This document shows positions 1 to 11,044 of a stretch of DNA of 64,000 nucleotides, piece by piece. Position numbers and translations under genes: made by a program. Location: assembly GCA_029929735.1 (NCBI GenBank), contig JAKELP010000021.1, positions 2,559,501 through 2,623,500 of the forward strand. The letters run 5' to 3'. This stretch comes from Mimosa pudica (lineage: Eukaryota > Streptophyta > Magnoliopsida > Fabales > Fabaceae). The notes under the pieces are model-generated. The model saw only the letters and a list, made by a program, of their open reading frames with translations, was not told where the DNA came from and made no database searches. The first letter of the stretch is position 1; each line of letters opens with the position of its first letter.

Positions 1-734
1 ATTCAAATAAAACTGTTGAATGCACATGTAAGAAGTATTGATTAAATGGTACACAAGTCATCTGAAAAAGGTGAAGGAAGACCGAAACGAATAGTCAATG
101 AGGATATAAAGTGAAATCCTTTGTTAATAATCTATCAAAAGATCTAATTTTTGATAGAGCACAATCACTTCTGGCGAAAAAAAAAAAGATAAAGCACAAT
201 CACATTGCTCAATTCATATAACTTAGATGATTGCTCAATTCGATCAAAAAGATATAAGTTGACTTTGGAGGGTAAAAATTACAAGATTTAAACTCGACTA
301 ATAGTAAATAAATAAAGAATTGTATAAACTACACATTTGAGTAAATTGCAATTCCTGCCTGCTTGACAGCATAAATTATGAACTCAAATGAACATGATAC
401 GTAAAAACCTTCGCAATACCATAATCTGATGCACTGAGTAGAGGATTAAGAAAGGAGCATATTGAAATAAAATTACATGCTGCTTGACACATTTAGCCAT
501 CATGTGATGTAGGCGTTTATTATGACTTGAACAAGCAATATAATAAACATGAATTACACATACCACAACCAAAATTACTTCTGTTGCTGTAATGCAAAAA
601 AAGCAGAACCTTGAAGAGGAAGAAAAATCCATTAATTTGCATGTCTCACGCTGAAAGAACTACTTTCAAAACTAAATACTACTATTGACCAGGACTTAAA
701 ATTTAATTTATGATACACCTCCTCCATCATCTTT

Positions 735-3700
735 TCAATAAAGTGCTTCGGCTGGCTCAGGCTCTAATGCAGGCAATAAGGCTTCTTGCAATTCTGGGTT
801 GACAGGAAACAGATTACATTGCGCATATTGTGCCATCAATTGATCCACAAGAACCAAAGCTACCATGGCCTCTACCATAGGTACGGCTGCATTAATAGTT
901 CATTTAACAATGCATTAGAAAGTGCCTTTTCTCCAAGCCAGAGCAGTGGCAAACAAAATCCTAATTATCCTTTCTCTAATTTTGTCACTGATACAAATTT
1001 ATTTGCCCTTTAAAATCATGTGATAACTCACCTTCCAGCAAACATTCCGTAGCAGTTTGAATGAATTATAATTATTTTTTTACCACAGATGAATTATTAT
1101 TGTTATACGATAATATTGGTAAATCTATAAACAAATAAAAAATAGATATATTAATACCACAGGAAAGATTAAACAAGTAGCTATTACCTCTCGGGACAAC
1201 ACAAGGATCATGCCGACCACGGGCTATTAGATCTGTTTCTTTCTTATCTCTGGTCACTGTCTGCTGTTTTTTCTGCACAAGCGTGAAAATGTGTCACATG
1301 CCTATCACATATTAGGACAATATAATGTTAAATGGAAGCAGCCACCCAATCAGTTAAAAATTGCAAATTGGATCATCTGAAGCGAATGTTTTAAATCTAT
1401 TTTGAGATAATAATCGGAACAATCGTTTATGATACCATTACTGGTGAGATAAATTAATACTTTCGCAAAAAGTATGATTTACCACAAAAAGAGAAATTTA
1501 AAAAGTATCAATCAAAACAATTGTGTGCCTGTGTAGTGAACTACAAACAATGCCTAGATGCACACCTATGCTAGTCAAAAGCATACGTAGATGCTTTTCC
1601 AACTTAAAACATGAAAAACACTCATTCTACAAAATTGGTTTTTCTGTATGGTAAAATCAGCTTAAAGCAATTCAAGGCATTGTGCTTTGGATGCCCACTA
1701 TTAACATGGCTAAACTTCTCATTGTCCAAGGAATAGTAAAATTTCATTCAATCAAATCCAAATTTTCAATTAAAAAAATGCAAAAAGCATTGTCTACAGC
1801 ATTTTATAATATTTGAAGCAACTGCATAGTTCTGTGGAGTTTAAAATCATCTATTGTGATGCTTATACACCAACCCCAGATGTATGGTATGAAAAAGGCG
1901 CTATCAGGCTACATTCTTGCTAATCCCTGACCCATTTAAACTAGCTCTCCCTTCTAATATCTTTGTGTGCAAAGTTACGTCTGAAAGTACTAATATGTCC
2001 ATCAATGTGAGTGAGATGAATGTGACAAATACAGAAAAAACAAATATTTGGCTTACTCCAATGGTTGATGTAGGCTTGAAAGCTATTCTCATGTCTATGA
2101 TCTCGCCATTGGAAATTCCACCCTAATTGTCAATACAGATACTATATTAGCAAGGGAAAGATTATTACATAACCAACATGTTGCATGCAAAGAAAGAACA
2201 TACAAGAAATTATATAACATAAGACTACCTGAATCCCACCAGAGCGGTTTGTTCTTGTTCTCGTCCTCCCATGTTGATCTATATAAAACTCATCATTGTG
2301 TTGACTGCCAGTCAAAAAAGTGCCTGTAATGATTCACTAAGCAATTAGAATAGAATTCCTATGATACAAGCACAGAAGGAATTAATAAACCAAAGTTTAT
2401 TCATTCAGACAAGTCTGTAAACTTGAAAGGGCAAAGGAAATAAGAGTGATAAATGTGAAAGTTGTGCTACCTGCAAACCCACTGCCAAACTGGAAGCCCT
2501 TTGTAGCAGGCAATGACATGACAGCTTTAGCTAGTTCAGCTTCAAGTTTGTCAAATACAGGTGAACCGAGCCCCTGATATATAGTGACGTCAGTTCTTCT
2601 TCATTTGGAAAAATAAAGGACAAATCTAACATAAGCACATCATCATCAGGAAAAATAAAGGATATATAGTGACGTCAGCCTTACACGTGGACAATTCCTC
2701 ACAATGCATGTCACAACTCCACCAACAGAATCACCTTTCACCCGGACTGCATCAATAGCAGCGATCATCTTCTCTGCATATTCTGGGTCTGGGCATCGGA
2801 CAATGTTACTTTCAATCTGTAATCTCAAATAAGAGGCAAATAATTTCACAATTAGAAAATGACAAATAACTAATAAGATATCTATATAATCCATTATTGC
2901 GATGATGAGCCAATTTTATTAAAGAAAATTATAACATCTGATCTCAGCATACATATGCAAATGCTGAAATGAGGTGCATGAAAGCCAAAATTAAATGGCA
3001 ATAAAAATTACTAAATTACTACAAGGTCAATGATGTAGGGAGGGCAGCCAATATGCTCTGAAATGCACTTATGATTGATAGGCACAGATTACAAAATACA
3101 TTCTCACAAAGACTGCAGGTTGGAAAGCTCCCTTCTAAGTTAAGAAAATAGAGAACAGTGGACTTCTTCACAAGGTTTGGGTAAAATCACTAACATCAAA
3201 CTATCCACACTTTTTGAGAAAAGGGGGAGCATATTACATGTTTTAAAACAGAATATACTTCAAATAGTACGATAAGAAAATCACCAATGAAGATGTCTCA
3301 CGTAAATTAACTTCATTACCTGTTCAAGTGTCACTTTTTCATAGTCAATCAGGTCCTCAGGAAGAACAACACCGTGAACTTGAGTCACATAGGCAAGAAC
3401 CTGAATCATAAGTTACCTTTAGCCAAGTATTTTGCTTCAGAATTTGCCAATTAGAAAGATGAAATAGGAGAAATGTACATAAATTTAGCAGTAATAGGTT
3501 GCTCATAATGTTAAAATTAAATTAATAAAGATGAAACATTATTAAAGACAGAAAAATAAAGGTTGAAGCAAATTTTGATGTAATTTTTTGAAACAAAAAA
3601 TTGAAAGGCACACAGGCCTGTGAATATCTATCCAATGGACATCAGATAAAAAACCAGCTTTGTTATTCGATTGCATAAGCATGCAACGCACCTCAGTTCC

Positions 3701-5949
3701 AGCAAACTCCTTGAGGATTTTCTTAGCAACAGCCCCAGAGGCAACTCTTCCAATGGTTTCCCTTGCAGAAGATCTACCACCTCCCTTAAATACGAGGAGT
3801 TCATAAAGACGGGCGTTAATAAAAAATTTCAAGGAATAAACCACCTCACTCATAATTAAATTAACATAGAATGCCACTGCTGCCATAACATCAAATTGCA
3901 AAACTTAGTACCTGCACTGATCTGACACCATACTTCATATCATAGGTTGCATCTGCATGTGACGGTCTATATGCTAATGACATCTCACTATAATCCTGAC
4001 AATGAGAAGATACAATGGGTGAAAAAAACTTTGATCAAAGCAAAACACAGTGAATATTACTGCGTGAACTTGTGAGTACTGAGTAATGATCATAGAACAT
4101 GATTACTACTGTTATAAGTAAAAATAATGAATAGGGATGACAAATGTATGGTTTTGAAAGTACTTTTTTTACAAAATCAAAAATGATTTTGCTTAGTCAC
4201 CTGCAGACAAGTGAGAACCTAGGAATTTTGAAGGTGAAAAATTCGTTTTATGCATTATTCCACCTTAGAAAACTCATCAACAAGCTCTTAAACATTTCAA
4301 TAATCGTACATCAAAAGTTTATAAAAGAGTTTTCATAAAATTGAAACTTTCCAATATGTCTATCCACAAAAGTTCCAAACCACCCAAAGTTTCTCTTTGA
4401 AATAGAAACACCATTATAAAAGGCCATTCACATTGCATATTTTGAACATTCCCGTAAAGAAATAGTAGAAAAAGAGGGGACAAAACAACCCTATACCCTT
4501 TTCCTTTCTTTAATAAATTATATCATACGGATACAAAATTAGCTTTAGCATTAGCTACTCACATTTCCTCTCTGATCAGTGTTGGGAACAAACACATGAA
4601 TGGGCGTTCCAGTAGTAACTCCTACAATGTACACATTATCTTTCAGATGATAAACATGCATCATAAAACTTCCCAGATGGTTGGAGCAAAGACTAACCTT
4701 CAGAAACTCCTGAAAATATTTTACATGTATCAGTCTCTTTCCTGGGAGTAGTAATTCGGCTCTGACCTGGCCTCCTATAAACAAAAAGTTTGCATTTTGA
4801 ATCAGAATAATCATAACCATTAACTACTCATTCCAGCTAAATTAAATACATATAAGAAGTAGTATTAATCAAAAGCTTTCATTTTTAAGTACCTCCTATC
4901 AAGATCCACTTGCATGTCCTCTTCAGATAGTGGCAAACGAGGAGGACAGCCATCAATGACACAACCAACACCTCCTCCATGAGATTCTCCATATGTTGTC
5001 ACACGAAAATAATTCCCATAAGTACTACCCGCCGCCTGTATCTCTGTAATTAACCACAGCATCAGTACAAAACATTACTGGCACAAAATCAAAACATTGC
5101 TTATAACCCATCAAGTTTAAAATTTTCCAAGAACATGAAACATGCTATATTCCTAGTACAATATGTAAATTCTTCAATGAATTTGTAGACTTAATGATCA
5201 TACATGAAACCCAATTTAATATAAACATAAAGATGCAACTTTTACAATATTTATGCAAACTCTGAATACAAAATATTGCTGGCATGAAATCAAAACATTG
5301 CCTATTACTCATCAAGTTTAGCATTTTCCAAGAATATGAAACAAACAACCACAGTTTATATACATACTATAGTATATAAATCCTTCAATGAATTTGTACA
5401 CTAAATGATCATACGTGAAACCCAATTTCACATAAACATAGAGATGCAACTTTTATAACATTTATGCAGAGATTGAACACAAAATATTGCTGGATTGAAA
5501 TCAAAACATAGCCTACTACTCATCAAATTAAGCATTCTCCAAGAATATGAAACAAACAATCACAGTTTATATTCGTAGTACAACATGTAAATCCTTCAAT
5601 GAAATTGTACACCAAATGATCAAACGTGAAACCCAAATATATATATAAACATAAAGATGCAAACTTTTGAACATTCGTGTAAAGCTGAACTCAAAAAAAG
5701 TGTGACAGTAATGAAAAAGCCAAACAAACTATGACTTTCACTTTTCAAAAAAGATAAATTTTGCCACAGAAATTAAAAATAGAATCGAAATTTAGAGAGA
5801 GAGAGAGAGAGATGACGGAATCTCTTGGGAGTGAGAGGAGGGAGAGAGATTCGGACGGCGGAAGAGGAGAGAGAATTGCCGTCGAAAGCGGAGGAAGAAA
5901 GGGCGGCGGCGCCAGAGAGGAATGGGTTGGAAGAGATGGAGGAAGCCAT
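735..5949 (-). CDS. CS: Chorismate synthase, plastidic, 13 exons (436 aa)
   Basis: Converts 5-enolpyruvylshikimate-3-phosphate to chorismate, the last shikimate-pathway step, in plastids; the family uses reduced FMN. Exons on the minus strand: 5949-5817, 5043-4893, 4774-4698, 4621-4563, 3995-3912, 3784-3692, 3400-3320, 2816-2685, 2573-2471, 2323-2229, 2122-2057, 1272-1188, 886-735. All introns are GT-AG and every junction keeps phase, giving 1311 nt. The first ~45 residues are Ser/Ala-rich with few acidic residues, as in a chloroplast transit peptide, and the Met at 5949 opens it. Visible signatures: GESHGGGVGC near residues 63-72 (His66), RPGQSR at 96-101, RPSHADAT near 150-157, GGGRSSARETIGRVASGA at 169-186 and RHDPCVVPRAVPMVEAM near 378-394. 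The length fits plant orthologues. The exon 1 end (CC|GTCATC, giving PKRFQIQAAG) is the least certain junction because a CT repeat follows it. Confidence 0.96.
5060..5690. repeat. Three-copy ~205-bp tandem repeat in chorismate synthase intron 1
   Basis: Blocks beginning near 5065, 5268 and 5477 share phrases such as AAAATATTGCTGG, ATCAAAACAT, CTCATCAA, CCAAGAA.ATGAAAC, CCTTCAATGAATTTGTA and AAATGATCATACGTGAAACCC. The period is about 203-209 bp, with roughly three degenerate copies. They fill most of the ~770-bp first intron, immediately after the transit-peptide exon. No coding potential was seen. Confidence 0.8.
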
Positions 5950-6039
5950 TGAATTGGATTGAATTGCAGAGAATGAAGAAGAAGAAGAAGAAGAAAATGG
6001 GGGAAGAGGTTGGTGGGAGAGATTTGAAGGGCAAATGTG

Positions 6040-6047
6040 TAATTATA
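6040..6047 (-). promoter_or_regulatory. Candidate TATA box of chorismate synthase gene
   Basis: On the minus strand the sequence TATAATTA lies about 90 bp upstream of the chorismate synthase ATG. A start site roughly 30 bp downstream would give a 5'UTR of about 60 nt that is rich in CTT repeats. It was assigned by position and motif only. Confidence 0.45.
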
Positions 6048-6187
6048 CAAAAATCACTCCTCACCTACCAATGCCAATGATACCATCTCCCTTCTCATGC
6101 TCTCCTCTTCTCAACTGTGTTTCCCTCTCTTCCTTTCATCATTTTCCCCCACCCAACATTTTTTTTCTCTCAATTCTTTGTTTTTTT

Positions 6188-6383
6188 GTTGAGTTTTTAA
6201 TTCCGTGCCCTATGTCATAGGGAACTCAACGGACTCAGACTAATCTAGATCTGTACCGGGAACCTCCACTTAAGGGCAAAGTGGTGGCCAAGGGGCGGGC
6301 TGCATTTCTAGAGCTCCAACTCGAGACCTCTAGTTAAGAGACGAAGTGAGACTATCACCACTACGCCAACCGTGCTTGTTTTT
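6188..6383 (-). mobile_element. tRNA-derived SINE (copy 1)
   Basis: Read on the minus strand, the unit opens with a tRNA-like A box (TGGCGTAGTGGTGA) followed by a B-box-like GGTCTCGAGTTGG, and ends in an A-rich tail. It is flanked by near-identical direct repeats: TTTTTTCTCTCAATTCTTTG at 6161-6180 and again from 6384. These are long target-site duplications as expected of LINE-assisted retroposition. It lies just upstream of the chorismate synthase promoter. Confidence 0.8.
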
Positions 6384-6409
6384 TTTTTTCTCTCAATTCT
6401 TTGTTTTTT

Positions 6410-7110
6410 CTAAATTACAATTTCTCACTCTCATATGCATATTTACCTGGTTTAATTGATTAGATGAACAATATTTGAATTTTTAACTGAATCCAGTGCA
6501 ATATGTGGGTTGTGGTATTCACCTTTCTATCACTCATAAACAGATAAGGTGTAACGTGAAATGTTTAATGAGACTTGCGACCATAAAAACTTAACTAATT
6601 GATAAAAGGATGTTTTCCCCAACTTACAAATTAAAAGGCATCGAAAACCTTGTGTTAACTTTTTTTTATGGCTCTATGTTAGACATTATGTATATACTTG
6701 TGATTGATCAAACTGTGGTCTCGTGGTATTTTTTTAAGGTAATTAAGATAATGTATTTATTTGGTTATTATTTAGTGTATCAACTAAGGGCTAAGGCAGT
6801 ATGAAAAAATATCTATAAAAATTAATTTATGATTATGATTACCTACCGAATATAGTACGGAGTAGCTCTTAATGGGCGAGGATGGGGCAATAAAAAGCTT
6901 ATTATTTCCTTAAGATTTTACTTATACATTTGCAGTTCGTTTTTTTTTTGAGTTCTCAAAATTTTCAATAAAATAGATTTTCTTAAGGAAAAATTGATTT
7001 TTATTCGTGATTTTTTTATACATTCACCGAACCGTTCAATCCTTTCATAGAAAGGAAAAAAGGTTAGTTGATGTTATTATAATATAAACATATAAGGGAA
7101 AAACTTACAT
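6410..7110. other. AT-rich intergenic stretch, nothing recognised
   Basis: This stretch is AT-rich with scattered short poly-T runs. The only long open frame, 64 codons near 6610, lacks protein-like composition. No RNA gene or transposon end was recognised. Confidence 0.6.
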
Positions 7111-7247
7111 CAAGTTACTTTCTCCAGGTTCTCAAGTTCTTTTAATATAGGAGTGACATGTGTCCTTTTATAACAAATTGGTTGTTATAAAAGGACACGT
7201 GTCACTCCTATATTAAAAGAACTTGAGAACCTGGAGAAAGTAACTTG
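7111..7247. repeat. 137-bp near-perfect hairpin (foldback MITE-like)
   Basis: The left arm starts CAAGTTACTTTCTCCAGG and the right arm ends with its reverse complement, CCTGGAGAAAGTAACTTG. The arms are about 63 bp with one visible mismatch (ACATGT versus ACACGT centre) around a ~12-nt loop. The near-perfect pairing suggests either a recent foldback insertion or a small-RNA-producing hairpin; no known miRNA was recognised in it. Confidence 0.85.
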
Positions 7248-7971
7248 ACCTAAGTAAGGTCCAACATATAATTCATATTTATATAATAAATGCGTAATAG
7301 ATAGTCAAAGTTGTGGGTGTGTGGGGCTACTTAAGCTTTGGGTGGGTAGGTGCGGAGCTGACTGCTGATATAACCTTGCATAACATTTGGTTTGGTGTCT
7401 CCTAATTGTTTTTTTGGGCATTTAGTACACATAGATATGGTGGATGGAGAATCAATTCAAATTACATGTCAGCACTAATTTATTTATATTAAAATCTCTT
7501 GCACGTGTATGAATGAGAGTGTGTGAGTGAAATAAAGAAAGATTTAGTTAAAAAAAGAATAAAGAAAGAAAGAAAAAGAAAATCAAAATAGTTTTTACAT
7601 AATTGATAACATTACTCGTATGATTTTTATTAACCTTCAACATTACTCTTCTTGTTGTGTATAACCATGTACATCATTCTCAGGCGTTCAAATATGGCAA
7701 ATGGCATATCACGATTATATACGTGAATACGTGATGATCTTCACATTTCATGTCTTTTAAAATCTGAAGTGTTAGAATTAGCAAAAGGATTTGCTTTTAG
7801 GTCTACTATATTAAGGGGTTCATTCACTTTACCCTCCAAATTATCTCTATTGATTATACAAAGTATTATATATAATGAATATTTTTTTATTGCAAAGAAA
7901 GCCTAATTTGCAAGGGATGAGATTGTTGGATTGTATCAAGTTTTGAGGGGATAGTGGATCATACTTCTAAT
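7248..7971. other. Intergenic, no feature recognised
   Basis: AT-rich sequence with an A/G-rich run near 7545-7580. No open frame of interest and no recognised repeat end. Confidence 0.55.
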
Positions 7972-8345
7972 GTCATGAATCTAATCTTGTCACTTAATAT
8001 CTACAACTAGAGGGGAAGACCATCATGTTACTATTTCACCCAAATTTTTTTTTTGGCCATACTATTTCACCCAAATTGTTTGAAGGTAAAAGTGCACATT
8101 TGATATTGTAACTTTGTAGTGCTTACATGACTTCAATTTAATTCTTTAACTTAAAAAAACCATTTTTTTGTCATGAATCTTATTGTGTCACTTGACATCT
8201 ACAACTAAAGGCGAAGACCTTGTTATTATTTCATCCAAATTTTTTTTGGACAAAATTTCATCCAAATTGTTTCAAGGTAAAAGTACACATTTGATATTGT
8301 AAATCGCGACTTCAATTTAATTCTTTAACTTTAAAAAACATTTTT
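7972..8345. repeat. Direct duplication of a ~190-bp block
   Basis: Two adjacent copies, about 7972-8170 and 8171-8345, share GTCATGAATCT, CATCTACAACTA, GAAGACC, CCAAATTGTTT.AAGGTAAA, CACATTTGATATTGTAA and ACTTCAATTTAATTC. The second copy is shortened by an internal deletion around GTAAATCGCGACTTC. Non-coding. Confidence 0.8.
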
Positions 8346-8489
8346 TCGTCATTTAACCATACTTGTCAAGACAGTCAGTCATTAATAAAGAATACTACTA
8401 TCGAATTTTAAATGTTGACACAACATTAAATAAAGTCATATTGATTATTTTACGGAAAATTAAGGAAATTAAATTAACTAACTAATTGT

Positions 8490-9900
8490 GACATTGATGA
8501 CTCCTCATATTTAGTGGTATTTAGGAAATATTTTGTTGTATTTGGGGAGTCATTAATTAAATAAATAAGAGATTTTGATGTGAATTGGAAATTTATTAAT
8601 TTGAAATATTATTTGGGAATTGAAATAGGAAACTTGAAATAATAAAAGAAAATATTTTAAAAGGAAAGTTTCTTATTAATGAGATGATATGATTGAGTTA
8701 TGGTGATTATTTCCTATTTCCTTTCTTTCTTTCATCATAGGACAATGCAGATTTGGAAACAAAAGAAAAAGGAAAGAATAGAAAAAGGAAGGAATGAGTC
8801 TTGGATTGAATCTTTGGTGTCCTAATTGATTAAGGAGATCAACCATTATAAAAAGGGAAGAGAGGAGCTTGTGAAGGAGAGGGCTGGACACAATACTTCC
8901 AATTCCTAAAGCCTACAAAGGAATTCACGCAGAGAAGGAAGAGATCACGCAGAGGAGCATCATCATCATTCATCATCAAATACACACACGCAGGACAAGG
9001 AGACAAGCACGTGGCGGCTGAATTGGTTTGGGATTGAAGCATCCTTATATTCACATATCACATACGTGAGAAGAGAGGCAAGGGGCTGCAGTTTCGTCCT
9101 TTCCTTGTACCTTCATTTAGTTCATTGATCTCATTTATCACTATGATTTCATTAGTTGCAATATTTGTTGGGATTGAATTTGAACTTATGTGTCACTAGT
9201 TTTCTTTTACAAGAGTACTATAAACTTATTTGTAACTTAGTATTTTATTTTCCACTATTTAGTCATGGTTAATTTAATTTAGTTTATTCAATCTTGCTTT
9301 TAGTGATTAACTTGTTTAGTGCTTGATCACTATTAGACATGTTTAGGGAATTTAGAATTGGACTCGGAAGAGGGAATTTTAAATAGACCATGGGATTAAA
9401 TAGTGTAGGATTGGATTTTAATCTGATTTGCGACTAGGATAGGAATATACCTAGAAGCCCTACATAGTCACATTAGAGTAGTACCGAGATAAATTAGCCT
9501 AGTAAATTAGTGCAAGACATTGTGTAATTAAGCTAGGCAAGGATGTAAGTGGACCGGAAAACATTTATAGACACTAGTACTCTAGATTAGCTAGTTGAAT
9601 TAATTCATAATTAATTTAGTGGGGAATAAAATCTAAGAAGCAGATAAGGGATTAGTGGCTCTAGGTTGTTCTTTTGACTCGTTAATTTCATCTGTGTGAA
9701 TATTTGTTTTATTTTATTTTCTTAGCTATTAGGTAATTAAAATCAAATTTTCTTGTTTACTCAACTTGAATGAAAATAGGAGATCTAATGCCTAGTTATT
9801 AATTGTCTGAGTCTCTGTGGGATCGACTTTGAACTACCACTTTACTAAATTTACGATCCGTACACTTGCGGATATTTTTATCAAAATTTTGGTAGCATCA
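8490..9900 (+). mobile_element. LTR-like non-coding retroelement relic
   Basis: A long non-coding block starts near TGATGACTCCTCATATTTAG. It has a TATA-like CATTATAAAAAGGG near 8843 and ends with CTGTGGGATCGAC, TACACTTGCGG and GGTAGCATCA. The same architecture, with related phrases around a conserved late 'GTGGGA..CGA' plus 'CACTTGCGGA' block, occurs inverted at 59605-60600, and the early part recurs at 63540-64000. I infer an LTR, or a terminal relic of a large LTR element. No gag or pol frame is left. Boundaries are approximate. Confidence 0.45.
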
Positions 9901-10159
9901 AATTTTTGGACATATGTTGAATGATATGTCTAAAACAAATTTGAGTATCATATCAATTTAAAAGGAAGACAAATTAGTTTGTAGAAAATGGTAGATCTGG
10001 GAGTTACAATGAAAAAAAAACGTGTAAGTGTACTATTTAGGACAAAAATCAATCCCAAGTAGTCATTACCTTAAGGATTGGAGGTAGCATAGTTTAATAT
10101 CACAAGTGTTAGTTAAAGTTAAAGGATTAAATAAACTTTAAAAATGATTGTGTTATTTG

Positions 10160-10700
10160 CCAATAAATACACAAAGGCGTCTAAAAGAACACATTTAAAT
10201 AATTTGTGCCAACACCTTTATAGTTTTTTTTATACAGAACACCTTTATAGTTTTAGTGATACGTAAACTTCTCTTATAAGTGAAGGGCATCTAAAAGAAT
10301 GCATTTAAATAATTTGTGCCAACAGCTTTATAGTTTTTTTTTATACAGAACACCTTTATAGTTTTAGTGATACATAAACTTCTTTTTTTTTTTTGTTACC
10401 CAAGGGTATCCCCACCCGCGTGTCAAGTGAGACTAATCCCTCGCTGTTCTGAAGTTCCATATAGGGGTAGACAGCTGGCCTGTGAGTTTGCTCCATTCGC
10501 AAGAGCTAGGGATCGAACCCCAAACCACTTGCTTAAGGGACGAGAGTACTTACCACTCACGCCAACTCGTCAGGTTAGTGATACGTAAACTTCTCTTATA
10601 AGTGAAGGGCATCTAAAAGAATGCATTTAAATAATTTGTGCCAACAGCTTCATAGTCTTAGTGATATGTAAACTTCTCATATAAGTGAGAGGCTATAGGT
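10160..10700. repeat. Triplicated ~110-bp direct repeat
   Basis: Copies near 10170, 10287 and 10604 share CTAAAAGAA..CATTTAAATAATTTGTGCCAACA (written here in parts), TTTATAGTTTT and AGTGATACGTAAACTTCTC. A SINE at 10384-10574 split the array by inserting within the ACTTCT part of a unit, so the array is older than the SINE. Confidence 0.8.
10384..10574 (-). mobile_element. tRNA-derived SINE (copy 2)
   Basis: On the minus strand an A box-like GGCGTGAGTGGTAAGT is followed by a B box (GGTTCGATCCC type; the plus strand reads GGGATCGAACCCC). The 3' end is a long A tail (plus-strand poly-T at 10384-10395). It is flanked by 20-bp target duplications TTAGTGATACATAAACTTCT (10364-10383) and a one-mismatch copy at 10575-10594. 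Confidence 0.88.
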
Positions 10701-11044
10701 TCAATCCCACTTTTTTTTATCAGGAATTCCACTTAATGTCTTAAGTTATTAGTGTTTGTCACTCTAATTTCTTTTTTAAAAAGACACTACTAGTTAGAAA
10801 TGCCACCAAAACTAGAACCCAATACTAGGATAATCTTTATATGCATTAGTATTACTAACTTTGAGATAGTCACAAAACGAAGCAACGACTGCTAGCCTTC
10901 ATAAAATCACACCAAAGCCTTCATTATAAGAAAATAGATTACATCATATCCCCAGAAAGATAATTAGATTGGATCTACATATGACTTGAACTTTTGCACA
11001 CACTTCTTCTGCCTAAAGCTAAACAAAGCTGCTATTAGTAATCA

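Noticed and set aside
5745..6064. Overlapping open frames on both strands near the chorismate synthase start
   Set aside because: Alternative frames of the transit-peptide exon and its GA/CT-rich flanks. The correct frame is the one starting at 5949 that splices in phase into IQAAGSTYG.
10367..10588. 73-codon plus-strand frame with GDRTPN-like end
   Set aside because: It is the reverse strand of a tRNA-derived SINE with clear target duplications.
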